Positions 33,955-42,681 of a stretch of DNA of 64,000 nucleotides are shown here, piece by piece. Made by a program: the position numbers and the translations under genes. Source of the DNA: JBCDCB01 sp039182735 (GTDB lineage Bacteria > Planctomycetota > Phycisphaerae > Phycisphaerales > UBA1924); contig JBCDCB010000007.1 of assembly GCA_039182735.1 (NCBI GenBank), forward strand, positions 5,301 to 69,300. Reading direction: 5' to 3'. The first letter of the stretch is position 1. Every line of letters begins with the position of its first letter. Below the pieces are notes generated by a model. The model saw only the letters and a program-made list of their open reading frames with translations. It was not told the origin of the DNA and did no database searches.

Positions 33955-36186
33955 TCAGGATCGCTCGAGCTCGCGCTTCAGGCGCAGCGCGTTGCCCACG
34001 ACGCACAGATCGCTGAGCGCCATCGCCGCGGCACCGATGAGCGGGCCGTGCATCCCGAGCAGCCCGAGCGCCGCCGCCGGGATCGCGAGCACGTTGTAGA
34101 CGAACGCGAAGACCAGGTTCTGCTTGATGACGGTCATCGAGCGCGAGCCGATGCGCAGCAGCCTCGGCACGCTCGACAGGTCGCTTCCGGGCACCACGAC
34201 GTCCGCCGCTTCGATCGAAACATCCGCGCCGGTGTTGATCGCCGCGGAGACGCCGCCCCGCGCCGTTGTGTGCGCCATCGCCGGCGCATCGTTGATACCG
34301 TCGCCGACCATGAGCACGCCGCGCTCGGCGGCGGAATCGATGTGCGCGCGCTTCGATTCGGGCGTCATCGAATGCTTGATGACCGAGTCGTCGAGCCCCA
34401 GGCGTTCGGCCAGCACGCGCGACGGGCCCGGGCCGTCACCCGTCAGCACCCCGACCTCGAACCCTCGCGTCGCGAGCAGGGCGAGCGCGCTCTCCGCGTC
34501 TTCGCGGACCGCGTCCTCGAACAGGAGCACCGCCGGCTCGCGATCCGCTCGGGTCAGCACCACACTCGTGCGCGCATCGTCGTCTTCCACCGAGAGACCG
34601 CGCACTCGCGCGGCCTTCGGGCTGAGCAGCGCCGCCCGCTCGCCCCGTACCAAACCCTCGACGCCCACGCCGCGCGTCTCGTGCGCCTCGTCCGCGTGCG
34701 CGTGGTCGGCTCCCGCCGCGGTGACGATCGCGCGCGACAGCGGGTGCGTGCTGTGCATCGCCAGCGCCGCCGCGATGGGGAGCGCCTCGCGCACATCGTC
34801 GGCGTTCACGAGCGTTGGCTCGCCGCGGGTCAGCGTGCCGGTCTTGTCGAAAAAGACCGTGCGCACGCGCGAGAGTCGCTCGAGCGCGGCACCGGAGCGG
34901 AGCAGGATGCCCTTCCTGCTCGCCGCCCCCGTCGCCGCCATCACCGCGACCGGCGTCGCCAGCCCCAGTGCGCACGGGCACGAGATGATCAGCACCGTCA
35001 TCGCGTTGACCACGGCCCCGACCGCGCCGGCTTCGTGCCCGACAATCAGCCACGCGACCAGCGTCCCCAGCGAAATCACGAGCACCGCCGGCACGAACAG
35101 GCCCGAGACCCGGTCCGCGACGCGCTGGATGTTCGTCTTGCTCGACTGCGCGTCGCGCACCATCTCCGCGATGCGCGCGAGCGTCGTGTGCACCCCGTCC
35201 GTTGTCGCGCGCACGACGACGCTCGAGCCCGCGTTCACGGCGCCGGCGATGGCGTTGCCGCCCACGCCGCGCTCCACCGGGCGAGACTCGCCCGTCACCA
35301 CCGACTCGTCAAAGACCGACTCGCCGCGCACGATCTCGCCATCGACCGCGACGCGCTCGCCCGCCCGAACGAGCATCAGGTCGCCCGGCTTGATCTCCGC
35401 GGGATCGACCACCTCCCCGTTCGACGCCGAGTCGTGCTCCAGGCGTGTGACGGTGTCGGGCTGCATCGCGAGCAGCTCGCGCACGGATGACGAAGCCGAT
35501 GCCGTCGTGCGCGCCTCGAGCCAGTGCCCGAGCGACACGAGCGTCAGCAGCCCGGCGGCCTCCCCGAAGTACAGCGGTGCGCGCACCGGGAGGTCGCTCG
35601 CTTCCAGCGCGAGCGTGACGACCGACAGCGTGTACGCCGCCGTTGAGCCCAGCGCGATGAGCGTGTCCATGTTCGCGCTGCGCGCGCGCAGGGCGCGCCA
35701 CGCCGAGGCGTAGAACCCCGAGCCGGCGGCGATCTGCACCGCGGTGGAAATCGCGAGCACCACCCACAACCAAACGCTCGCCGGGCTGCGGATCGACTCG
35801 TGCGCGATGCCGACGGTCGGGCCCGCCCAGTGGATAAACGCCAGCGGGATCCACCCGCTCAGCGCGATGAGGAACCGGCGTCGCCAGCGGTCGCTGTTCG
35901 CGCGCTGCGTGTCTTCGAGCTCCGTCCGCGCGCGCTTGAGCGATGCGCGGCTGGTGTCCTGTCGCGCCTCGAACCCGCGCGACGCGACGGCCTTGATCAG
36001 CGACTCGCCGTGCAACCGCTCACCAGCGATTGACGCCGCCCCACCGAGCAGATCGACCGCGACGGATTCGACGCCCTGCACCCCGTGCAGCGCGCGTTCG
36101 ATCGACGCGACGCAGCCGGCGCAGTGCATGCCGTCGATTTTCAATCGCACGCGCTGGGTCGAACTCGTTTCCGCACGATCATCCAT
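33955..36186 (-). CDS. copA: Copper-translocating P1B-type ATPase
   Basis: This pumps Cu(I) (or Ag) across the inner membrane with ATP. The 743 residues include one N-terminal HMA domain with GMHCAGC (residues 13-19), eight predicted membrane helices, the CPC metal site SCPCALGLATPV (near 400), phosphorylation site DKTGTLTRGEP (near 445) and GDGINDAPAM (near 629). The ATG is preceded at six bases by TAGAGT, so the mRNA may be leaderless. The neighbours are a DM13 protein, a di-haem peroxidase and an HDHGM-containing lipoprotein, suggesting a local copper theme. Confidence 0.95.
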   Translation of the reverse strand: MDDRAETSSTQRVRLKIDGMHCAGCVASIERALHGVQGVESVAVDLLGGAASIAGERLHGESLIKAVASRGFEARQDTSRASLKRARTELEDTQRANSDRWRRRFLIALSGWIPLAFIHWAGPTVGIAHESIRSPASVWLWVVLAISTAVQIAAGSGFYASAWRALRARSANMDTLIALGSTAAYTLSVVTLALEASDLPVRAPLYFGEAAGLLTLVSLGHWLEARTTASASSSVRELLAMQPDTVTRLEHDSASNGEVVDPAEIKPGDLMLVRAGERVAVDGEIVRGESVFDESVVTGESRPVERGVGGNAIAGAVNAGSSVVVRATTDGVHTTLARIAEMVRDAQSSKTNIQRVADRVSGLFVPAVLVISLGTLVAWLIVGHEAGAVGAVVNAMTVLIISCPCALGLATPVAVMAATGAASRKGILLRSGAALERLSRVRTVFFDKTGTLTRGEPTLVNADDVREALPIAAALAMHSTHPLSRAIVTAAGADHAHADEAHETRGVGVEGLVRGERAALLSPKAARVRGLSVEDDDARTSVVLTRADREPAVLLFEDAVREDAESALALLATRGFEVGVLTGDGPGPSRVLAERLGLDDSVIKHSMTPESKRAHIDSAAERGVLMVGDGINDAPAMAHTTARGGVSAAINTGADVSIEAADVVVPGSDLSSVPRLLRIGSRSMTVIKQNLVFAFVYNVLAIPAAALGLLGMHGPLIGAAAMALSDLCVVGNALRLKRELERS

Positions 36187-36192
36187 CGGCGG

Positions 36193-36198
36193 ACTCTA
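36193..36198 (-). promoter_or_regulatory. -10 element (TAGAGT) for a leaderless copA transcript
   Basis: On the minus strand TAGAGT ends six bases before the copA ATG at 36186 (spacer ccgccg). The hexamer lies in the 18-base gap after the stop of the anchor-B gene, which precedes copA on the same strand. No copper-regulator operator of the CueR inverted-repeat type is apparent. Confidence 0.5.
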
Positions 36199-36204
36199 GA
36201 CGCC

Positions 36205-38550
36205 TCACGACGGGCACTGTGTCCCGAGGTTGGAGACGACGAAGGTGATGTCGCCGGTCGTGGTGACCCCGTCGCCGTTGACGTCGCCGGGCGTGCCGCT
36301 CGCCCCGGGCGAACCCGCGCCGAGGTTCGAAACCACAAAGGTGATGTCGCCGGTGGTCGTCACTCCGTCGCCGTTGGCATCGCTCGGGCAATCGACGATT
36401 GCCGGGCACGTCTCGAACTCGATCGTCAGGTCGTCCACGCCGGCCTCGACGATCGATCCGTTGAACAGATCGCTCGCTTCGAAGCGCACTCGGATCTCAT
36501 CGGTCGGCGTCACGAAGTCCGCGATCGCGTACCGCTTGGTCTCCCACATCCCGTTGGTCGAGGTGATGACTTCGAGCGTCGTCCAGGTGTTGCCGTTGTC
36601 GTTCGAGATCGAGATCGGCATCGAATCTTCGTTCGGTGCGTTGCCCGTGCTGTTGGAGTACCACACCGCCAAGCTGAGGGTGGCGTCGCCGTCACGCGCC
36701 GTCGCGTCCAGCTGCGGAGAGGTCAGCGTCGTAACCCCGTCGTCCACGTCGTTCTCGCCCTGCGAGGCACCGGGCGTGCCCTGCCCGGTGATCCAGCACC
36801 GCGTGCTCGGATCGGAGGCGTCGTCCTCCGGCTGCGCGTTCGTCCCGTTCGGATCGACGCGCACCCACACGCCCGTTGTCGCCGTGTCGCTCGGCGCGCC
36901 GACGATCCAGCCCGTATCCGACTCCGCGTCGTCCGCAAACGTCGTGTCCGTGATGAAGAGGGTCTCGCTGAAGAGCGTGCCGTTCCCGCCGTCGGCGCCG
37001 ACCGGGAGCTCGGCGAGTTCGCCGCCAGGCGTTGCCGCGGTGAAGAACCACTCCACCGTCGTCCCGCAAGGCTGCTGCGGGATCGTCGCGTCCAGAACAC
37101 CGGCCACCGCGCTCGGGCTCGCCGCAACGCCCGTGAAGGCACCCGGCGTCCCGCCCACCGGCGTCGAACGGAAGTTCAGCGTCACGCTCGACGGATCGAC
37201 CTCCGCGCCGAAGCGTCCGCTCACACCCAACTCGAACGAGCGCCCGCCGTCGAGCAGATCGCCCGAATCCGCGAGCACATCGATCACCAGCGGCGTGATG
37301 TTCTCGAGCGACCAGACGAAGAGACCGCCCTCGATATCGCTGCCGATGACGGTGCCGCTTCCGAAGTACGGATACACGCTCCACAAACTGTTGAACGTCG
37401 CCGCGTCGCCCGACGGGAACGTGTCGAAGAACGCGACCTCCACCGGGTTCGCCTGGTCCGCCAGATCAAACACACGCAGCCCCGCCTGGTAGTTGGCGGC
37501 AAAGAGCAGACGCTCGTGCACGTAGTTGTTGTGCGTGATCGCGTTGGAGTTGATCGTCGCGCGGTTCACGACGCTGATATCCGTCAGATCGCTGATGTCG
37601 AAGACAATCGTGGTGGACTCGGTCAGCCCGTTCTCGTCGAGCTCGTCGTTCAGGTACGCGAAGCGCTTGTCCGCGCTGATCCACACCTGGTGCGAGTACG
37701 CGCCCTGCGGGTAGACCAGCCGATCGAGCTGAAAGATGTTGTTCTTGTCGGTGACGTCGAGGATCTCGAAGCCCGTCTCCACACTCCCGCCGTTGAAGCC
37801 CGTGCAGCAGAAGGCGATCTCGCGGCCGGCGAAGGGACCCTCGGTGTACGACACGACCTGCGCGTCGTGCACGTAGCGATCCTGCCACTGCCCGACGAAG
37901 ACCGGTCCGTCCGGGTTCTGCGTGAGCGAATAGATCCGCAGCCCGTTGTCGGCGCCGCCCGTGCGGTACAGGTACCCGCTGTCTTCATTGATCACGACGT
38001 TGTGCGTCGCGCCGGTGCCGACGTCGCTGAGCGAGCCGAGCTCGGCGATCGTGGGCGTCGGGTCGTCGATGCCCGAGAGATCGAACACCTGCAGCCCCCC
38101 GCCGCCCTCGGTGACGACGTAGCAGCGGTCCTGGAAGACCTTCGCGTCGCGCCAGAGGCTCGTCGGCCCGCCGAACGTGCCGAGCACGACCGGGTTGTCC
38201 GGATCGGTGACGTCCACGAAGGCGGTCGAAGTCGTCATCGTCATGATGGCGATCTCTTTGCCGCCGGGCGACGTCCAGCCCCAGCAGTCCGCGCCCTCCG
38301 AGCCCGCCGGCGCGTTGAGTTCTGGAATGGTAAGCCACGAGCGGAGCACGACGTTCTGCGCCGGGAATCCGAGCCCGCCGCGTTGTGCCACGCCGAGCCC
38401 GTTGACCAGTGCCGCGCCACGCTTCCAGCCATCGCCCTCATAGGGGCCGATGCGGTGCAGCGCCTTCGGATCGTCCGAGTGCGCCCACGCGACCGAAGCG
38501 CTCGCGAACAGACCGATCCCAACCATCACCGCGCCGAGCACACGACTCAT
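36205..38550 (-). CDS. Secreted choice-of-anchor B (LVIVD-repeat) protein with dockerin-like tail, 781 aa
   Basis: A signal peptide (1-23, ending VAWAH) leads into a choice-of-anchor B domain (about 55-450) of LVIVD-type propeller repeats, such as TAFVDVTDPDNPVVLGTF and GLRVFDLADQANPVEVAFF, rich in His/Tyr pairs (YVHDAQVVSYTEG, THNNYVHERL). A second, beta-sandwich region (about 500-720) follows, with GENDVDDGVTTLTSP typical of planctomycete proteins that describe 'choice-of-anchor' modules. The end holds two EF-hand-like units, DANGDGVTTTGDITFVVSNLG and DVNGDGVTTTGDITFVVSNLG. GAGGTGA precedes the ATG. It is probably exported and held at the surface. The ligand is unknown. Confidence 0.85.
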   Translation of the reverse strand: MSRVLGAVMVGIGLFASASVAWAHSDDPKALHRIGPYEGDGWKRGAALVNGLGVAQRGGLGFPAQNVVLRSWLTIPELNAPAGSEGADCWGWTSPGGKEIAIMTMTTSTAFVDVTDPDNPVVLGTFGGPTSLWRDAKVFQDRCYVVTEGGGGLQVFDLSGIDDPTPTIAELGSLSDVGTGATHNVVINEDSGYLYRTGGADNGLRIYSLTQNPDGPVFVGQWQDRYVHDAQVVSYTEGPFAGREIAFCCTGFNGGSVETGFEILDVTDKNNIFQLDRLVYPQGAYSHQVWISADKRFAYLNDELDENGLTESTTIVFDISDLTDISVVNRATINSNAITHNNYVHERLLFAANYQAGLRVFDLADQANPVEVAFFDTFPSGDAATFNSLWSVYPYFGSGTVIGSDIEGGLFVWSLENITPLVIDVLADSGDLLDGGRSFELGVSGRFGAEVDPSSVTLNFRSTPVGGTPGAFTGVAASPSAVAGVLDATIPQQPCGTTVEWFFTAATPGGELAELPVGADGGNGTLFSETLFITDTTFADDAESDTGWIVGAPSDTATTGVWVRVDPNGTNAQPEDDASDPSTRCWITGQGTPGASQGENDVDDGVTTLTSPQLDATARDGDATLSLAVWYSNSTGNAPNEDSMPISISNDNGNTWTTLEVITSTNGMWETKRYAIADFVTPTDEIRVRFEASDLFNGSIVEAGVDDLTIEFETCPAIVDCPSDANGDGVTTTGDITFVVSNLGAGSPGASGTPGDVNGDGVTTTGDITFVVSNLGTQCPS

Positions 38551-38644
38551 GCGTCACCTCACATCGATTCCACGACGACCACGCGCCACGCGAGGCCCGA
38601 CCAGCACTTCACCCTACAACCGCACCACCACGCGATCCACGCCC

Positions 38645-39880
38645 TCAACGCGCTTCGCCAGATTCGGTCGGGTCCGAGAACCACCGAGCATCCGCCGAAC
38701 CTTCGTCCGTCAGCGACTCCAGAAACGCAACCACTTCATCGATCTGCGTCTCGCGCAACTCCATCGGCACGAGCAGCGGATCGTCATTCGCGTGATGACC
38801 CGGTGCGAGCGCCCCTTCGAACGCCGAGTAATGCCGAACCACGTCGCGCAGCGCCAGTTTTTGCCCCTGATGCATGTAGGGAGCAGACAGCGCCACGTTC
38901 CGCAGGCTCGGCGTGCGGAACGCCCCCCACGATTCCTCCGTCCGAACCTGCCGACGCTCCAGCCGCGCGCGCACGCCCTCCGGCGCATCGCTCCACGGGC
39001 CCGCCGCCGTGAACTCGCTCCGCGCGAGCGACCCGAGCCCCGCGTGCCGACCCGCGTCCGTCGGCACGCCGCCCTCCAGCGGCGCCATCCGCACCGAGTG
39101 GAACGCCCCGTCGCTGAAGTTGGGACCGCTATGACACGAGACGCACGTCCCCACCGTCAGGAACGTCCGCAAGCCGCGCTGCGCCTCAAGCGACAACGCG
39201 CTGATCTTCTCAGCGTCCGCTTCGATCAACCCCTCGACGAACACATCAAAGGGTGAACGGCGCGAGACGAGCCGCTCCTGGTACGCCGCCATCGCCTTGC
39301 CGAGATTGACGAAGACCTCGGTGTCATCGCTCGTCGGCTCACCAAAGACCGCGACATACCGAGCTCGCCACGGCGGATCATCACGCATCAACGCCGCGAC
39401 GTGCGCGCGCGACGAGCCCATCTCGCGCGGATCCTCGATCGGGTTCACCGAATGCCCCCACAGCGTGTTCTCTCGCCCGTCCCACGTGAACCAACGCTGG
39501 TGCGCCACGTTCCACAGCGACTGCGAATGACGAGACTGCTCACCGATGCCGCGCGCCTGCGCGCGACCGTCACCAAACCCCATGCTCGGCGTGTGGCACG
39601 ACACGCACGACACCTCGCCATTGCCCGAGAGTTCCGGCGAGAAGAAGAGCGCGTGCCCGAAGGCCGCCGCCGCCTCGTCGCCCGACCAGCGGTTCGTCTC
39701 GTCGATCGGCGCCTCGCCCAGCGGTGTGTGCGCGCGCATCATCGCGACCTCTTCCGTCGTCCAATCGAGCATGATCGTCGAGAGATCGACGGGATCCGGC
39801 GTGTACCGCGCACGCGACACACCGAACCACACGCCAACACCGATCACACCAACAAACAGCAGCGCAAACGCCGCTCTCAC
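38645..39880 (-). CDS. Di-haem cytochrome c peroxidase / MauG (MbnH-like) family protein, 411 aa
   Basis: This is anchored by an N-terminal helix (about 4-20), with the enzyme on the periplasmic side. Two c-type haem sites are present: CVSCH at 92-96 and CVSCH at 246-250. Other family motifs are FWPELSGNGEVSC-like (here FSPELSGNGEV), FTWDGRENTLWGH, and APYMHQG with a probable distal Met near 335. The GTG start at 39880 overlaps the stop of the upstream lipoprotein gene (GTGA), so the two are coupled. MauG and MbnH relatives oxidise Trp on partner proteins, and MbnH works with a small partner (MbnP). A peroxidase role is the alternative. Confidence 0.9.
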   Translation of the reverse strand: MRAAFALLFVGVIGVGVWFGVSRARYTPDPVDLSTIMLDWTTEEVAMMRAHTPLGEAPIDETNRWSGDEAAAAFGHALFFSPELSGNGEVSCVSCHTPSMGFGDGRAQARGIGEQSRHSQSLWNVAHQRWFTWDGRENTLWGHSVNPIEDPREMGSSRAHVAALMRDDPPWRARYVAVFGEPTSDDTEVFVNLGKAMAAYQERLVSRRSPFDVFVEGLIEADAEKISALSLEAQRGLRTFLTVGTCVSCHSGPNFSDGAFHSVRMAPLEGGVPTDAGRHAGLGSLARSEFTAAGPWSDAPEGVRARLERRQVRTEESWGAFRTPSLRNVALSAPYMHQGQKLALRDVVRHYSAFEGALAPGHHANDDPLLVPMELRETQIDEVVAFLESLTDEGSADARWFSDPTESGEAR

Positions 39881-40371
39881 GGCACGTCCACGACGAACGT
39901 CGCGCGCTCCGTGCGCACGCCACGCGTCACATCCGCGTACCACGCCCACGTGCCCGGCATGTGCAGCAGCACGTCGCGCACGAGCCACGACCCGCCGTCC
40001 GCCGACACTTCGATCACCGGTTTGCTGTTCATCCCGTGATCGTGCTGCGGCATCGCCGCGTCGAAGTCGAACGACACGTCTTCCGCACCCAGCACGTTGC
40101 CCTCAGCATCGCGCAGCGCGAAGCGCGCATCGAACACCACACCCGATCGCGCCTCGCCCGCGATGACCTCGTACGTCACGCTGATGTTGGTCGCGAGCGT
40201 GGTCGCCGACCCGCTGGTCGCGGCGACCGCGACCTCGGGGATCTCGCACATCCCGTCCGCGAGCGAGAGCGAGGACGCGCTTACCAGCCGAGCCTCCGGA
40301 TCCGCGCGATCGCACCCGCTGACCACCGCCAGAAGTGCGCACAGACCGAGATGGATTGTTCGGATCCCCAC
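39877..40371 (-). CDS. Periplasmic lipoprotein, YtkA/FixH-like or MbnP-like partner of the di-haem protein, 164 aa
   Basis: The GTG start yields a lipoprotein signal with lipobox VVSGC (Cys 20). The mature part is an Ig-like domain: VTYEVIAGEARSGVVFDARFAL, then MPQHDHGMNSKPVI and WLVRDVLLHMPGTWAWYADV. The Met/His cluster HDHGM and the MPGTW motif are characteristic of YtkA/FixH-like domains, which bind or deliver copper in some proteins. The stop overlaps the start of the di-haem gene. A small partner encoded directly before a di-haem MauG-like protein recalls MbnP/MbnH. This is inference from order and motifs. It has its own -10 box at 40377. Confidence 0.75.
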   Translation of the reverse strand: MGIRTIHLGLCALLAVVSGCDRADPEARLVSASSLSLADGMCEIPEVAVAATSGSATTLATNISVTYEVIAGEARSGVVFDARFALRDAEGNVLGAEDVSFDFDAAMPQHDHGMNSKPVIEVSADGGSWLVRDVLLHMPGTWAWYADVTRGVRTERATFVVDVP

Positions 40372-40376
40372 GTTTG

Positions 40377-40382
40377 ATCCTA
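40377..40382 (-). promoter_or_regulatory. -10 element (TAGGAT) of the lipoprotein/di-haem operon
   Basis: On the minus strand TAGGAT ends five bases before the GTG at 40371 and starts four bases after the stop of the preceding NHL-type gene. No ribosome binding site is present, in line with leaderless initiation. Confidence 0.45.
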
Positions 40383-40386
40383 CGGC

Positions 40387-42075
40387 TCAGTCCTCGTTGC
40401 GGTTCGCCTCGCGTCGATCATCCAGCGCCGGGGCGACAAAGAACCGGTTGCCGAAGACGCTGACCATGTTGCCCTCGAGGTCGAGCTCCTGGATGCGGTG
40501 GTTGGCGAAGTCCACGACGTAGAACGTCCCGCGATCGGTCGCCGCGACGCCCATGGGATATCGGAACTCGCCGGCGCCCATGCCCATCTTGCCGATGTCC
40601 ACCGAGCTTGCTTCATCCTTGAGTTTCTGTCGCGAAACATGATGCAGGCCAAATCGTGTCCTGACCGAGATGATCTCGGCAGACGGTGTTCTGAGAAGCG
40701 CGACATATCCATCACTCATGGAAGGAGCTCCGACTCCTCCAAAGCGGTCGAAGTCGTACGCCGCCTCGGGTGGCACGTTGGCACCGCCATGCCGGTACAC
40801 CTTTCGTGTCTCGATACCCCACGTCAACGTGTACACGCGCTCGGTTCCGCCAACCGCGAGTGAGGCCTCTCCCCCATCGATCACGATTGCGCGTCCTTCC
40901 ACACTCTCAAGGTCCCAATCCAGATCGAACATGCTCAGATCGAGCGATCGAAGCAGACCGGGAACGTCCATCGACTCCACCAGCTTCGCCATAAACGGGT
41001 CGAACTTCTTCTCGCCGTCGCGATCGCGTTCGAGGCGCCATCGGCTCAGGCGGTTCGTCCCGCCGTCGAGCACCCACACCTCGTCGCGCTCGTCGTCGTA
41101 CGCCACGTCCACGATCCGCAGGAACCGCCCGGCCTTGATGTCGCCCAGGTCTTTCGCCGCGTGCCCGCCGAAACGCGTGACCGCGACGGGCGCCTCGCCG
41201 CGCGTGTCCATCACGCTCACGCGCTGCGTGTCGGGGTCCCACACGATGAGCGTGTCACGCCCCGCGTCGATGCGCGGCCCGAAGTGCGTCGTCGAACCGC
41301 CCGCCGCGAGTTCTTGCCCGCGCTGCGTCACCGCCCCCATGCTGGGCGGCTCTTCGCCATCGGCGAGCGGGCGGAAGATCTGGATCCGGTCCTCCCACGG
41401 CTCGCACACCACGGCGAACGAACCGTCCGGTGCAATCGCGATGTCATAGGGCGTCTCGAGTTTGCCGTGGTGCTCGAGCGGACGGATCGCGTGCCCGCCC
41501 CACATGCCGATGAACTCGCCAGTGAACGCATCGAACTCACAGATGCGGTGGTTCCGCGAGTCCGCAACAAAGACTCGACCGTGACTCGCATCGCCGAGGT
41601 AATCGAGACCACGCGGCGTGTGCAGCGCCCCGGGGAACGACCCCATCCCTCCGAATCGGACCCGTTCGCGACCCCACGGAAAGTAATGGACCGCATGTGA
41701 GTCCGGATCTGAGACCCACCGACTCAATACCTTCGCGTGATCGCTCGCAAAGCCTCCGAACGATCGCAGATCGGGCGCCTGCGCTTGCAATTGCCGGAGG
41801 TCCACGGACTCGATCGGCGATCGAAGCCCGCTCCCGCTGTCTTTGAGCTCACCGGTGCGTGAGACATTCCACCAGTCACCATTAAACATACTCCAGACAC
41901 GGATCGTGCCGGCCATATCGACTGACACATACGCCGGCGCGACGAGCTTCTCGCCACCGACCTCGAAGATGGTGCGTTCGTGCACGCCGAACATCTGCGT
42001 GGGCTTCTCGACATCCTCCCCGTTCGCCATCGCGGACAGCAGCCCGACCACCAGCAGCGTCACCGTTCTGAGCAT
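40387..42075 (-). CDS. Secreted NHL-repeat (beta-propeller) protein, 562 aa
   Basis: A signal peptide (about 1-19, MLRTVTLLVVGLLSAMANG) precedes a region with NHL-type repeats: LHTPRGLDYLGDASHGRVFVADSRNHRICEFD, LETPYDIAIAPDGSFAVV, and a last FRYPMGVAATDRGTFYVVDFANHRIQELD near the C-terminus. They imply a six-bladed propeller with an insertion of about 250 residues. GGAGG lies seven bases before the ATG at 42075. Short patches of the gene (around 40600-40760 and 41700-41960) are poorer in GC than the rest, so parts of it may diverge quickly. The ligand is not known. It is divergent from the gene at 42119. Confidence 0.82.
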   Translation of the reverse strand: MLRTVTLLVVGLLSAMANGEDVEKPTQMFGVHERTIFEVGGEKLVAPAYVSVDMAGTIRVWSMFNGDWWNVSRTGELKDSGSGLRSPIESVDLRQLQAQAPDLRSFGGFASDHAKVLSRWVSDPDSHAVHYFPWGRERVRFGGMGSFPGALHTPRGLDYLGDASHGRVFVADSRNHRICEFDAFTGEFIGMWGGHAIRPLEHHGKLETPYDIAIAPDGSFAVVCEPWEDRIQIFRPLADGEEPPSMGAVTQRGQELAAGGSTTHFGPRIDAGRDTLIVWDPDTQRVSVMDTRGEAPVAVTRFGGHAAKDLGDIKAGRFLRIVDVAYDDERDEVWVLDGGTNRLSRWRLERDRDGEKKFDPFMAKLVESMDVPGLLRSLDLSMFDLDWDLESVEGRAIVIDGGEASLAVGGTERVYTLTWGIETRKVYRHGGANVPPEAAYDFDRFGGVGAPSMSDGYVALLRTPSAEIISVRTRFGLHHVSRQKLKDEASSVDIGKMGMGAGEFRYPMGVAATDRGTFYVVDFANHRIQELDLEGNMVSVFGNRFFVAPALDDRREANRNED

Positions 42076-42102
42076 CGCGCACCTCCGATCGCTGGCAAAC
42101 TC

Positions 42103-42108
42103 TACACT
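42103..42108 (+). promoter_or_regulatory. -10 element (TACACT) for the gene at 42119
   Basis: TACACT ends ten bases before the ATG. The expected transcript start is about four bases upstream of the ATG, so there is no room for a ribosome binding site. It sits in the 43-base divergent gap. Confidence 0.45.
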
Positions 42109-42118
42109 CACGCCCCGC

Positions 42119-42562
42119 ATGATCGACACCGAACGACTGGTCCTGATCGTCACCGGCGCGCACCTGCGGGCCGAGCAGTCCGACCGCCCCATGGCGTACC
42201 GCCTGCGCGACGTCATGCTGCAGTGGCTCGACGAGCGTGTCGCAGGTCCGGCACCGATCGACGTGCTCGTCTGCAGCGACCTGTGGTGGCTCAACAACGA
42301 GGAGCTGCGCGACCGCCCCACCGTCACCATCGGCGGCCCGGGGGTCAACGCCCTCACCGCGTACCTGAGCGACAAGGTCGAGAGCGCCTTCACCATCGAC
42401 AACGTTCTGACGGTGCAGATGGACGTGCTGCTCACGCGCCCGTGGGCTGTCTGCTGGGGGATGGACGCCGGCTCCACGCTCCGCTCCGTCGATGCGTTCG
42501 TCGAGCGCTACCTCGACCTGTTCCTGGAAGACGCGATCAAGCGCGCGGAGCGATCGGCATGA
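42119..42562 (+). CDS. Hypothetical soluble protein, 147 aa
   Basis: I do not recognise the family. The protein begins MIDTERLVLIVTGAHLRAEQSDRP, an initial beta-strand and turn typical of a Rossmann-like fold, followed by APIDVLVCSDLWWLNNEEL, PTVTIGGPGVNALTAYLSDK and a WAVCWGMDAGSTLRSVDAFVERYLDLFL helix. It has no signal peptide and no metal or nucleotide motif I can name. It is short, complete and compositionally normal. It stands alone between a divergent secreted propeller gene and the palindromic element at 42575. Confidence 0.6.
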   Translation: MIDTERLVLIVTGAHLRAEQSDRPMAYRLRDVMLQWLDERVAGPAPIDVLVCSDLWWLNNEELRDRPTVTIGGPGVNALTAYLSDKVESAFTIDNVLTVQMDVLLTRPWAVCWGMDAGSTLRSVDAFVERYLDLFLEDAIKRAERSA

Positions 42563-42574
42563 ATCTCTGCACAG

Positions 42575-42669
42575 TCTCGTGGGACGGGCATCCTGCCCGT
42601 CTCCTCATCCCACGCTTCAAGAACGAAGAGAAGCGGTAGAAAACGGGCAAGATGCCCGTTCCACGAGGA
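42575..42669. repeat. REP/BIME-like element with paired GACGGGCATCCTGCCCGT palindromes
   Basis: Two imperfect palindromes, GACGGGCATCCTGCCCGTC (left) and ACGGGCAAGATGCCCGT (right), are arranged as inverted copies with matching flanks (TCTCGTGG on the left, CCACGAGGA on the right) around about 45 bp of unrelated sequence. The element lies between convergent genes (42562 and 42682). Similar 'GGGACGGGCATCxTGCCCGTTCC' units are, from memory, dispersed in many planctomycete genomes. It has no coding capacity. It may be a miniature mobile unit or a transcript-end hairpin. Confidence 0.65.
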
Positions 42670-42681
42670 AGAGAAGAAGTC

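Noticed and set aside
36085..39012. A 975-codon plus-strand frame across copA, the anchor-B and the di-haem genes
   Set aside because: Its composition is dominated by Arg, Ala, His and Val, and it opposes three well-supported minus-strand genes.
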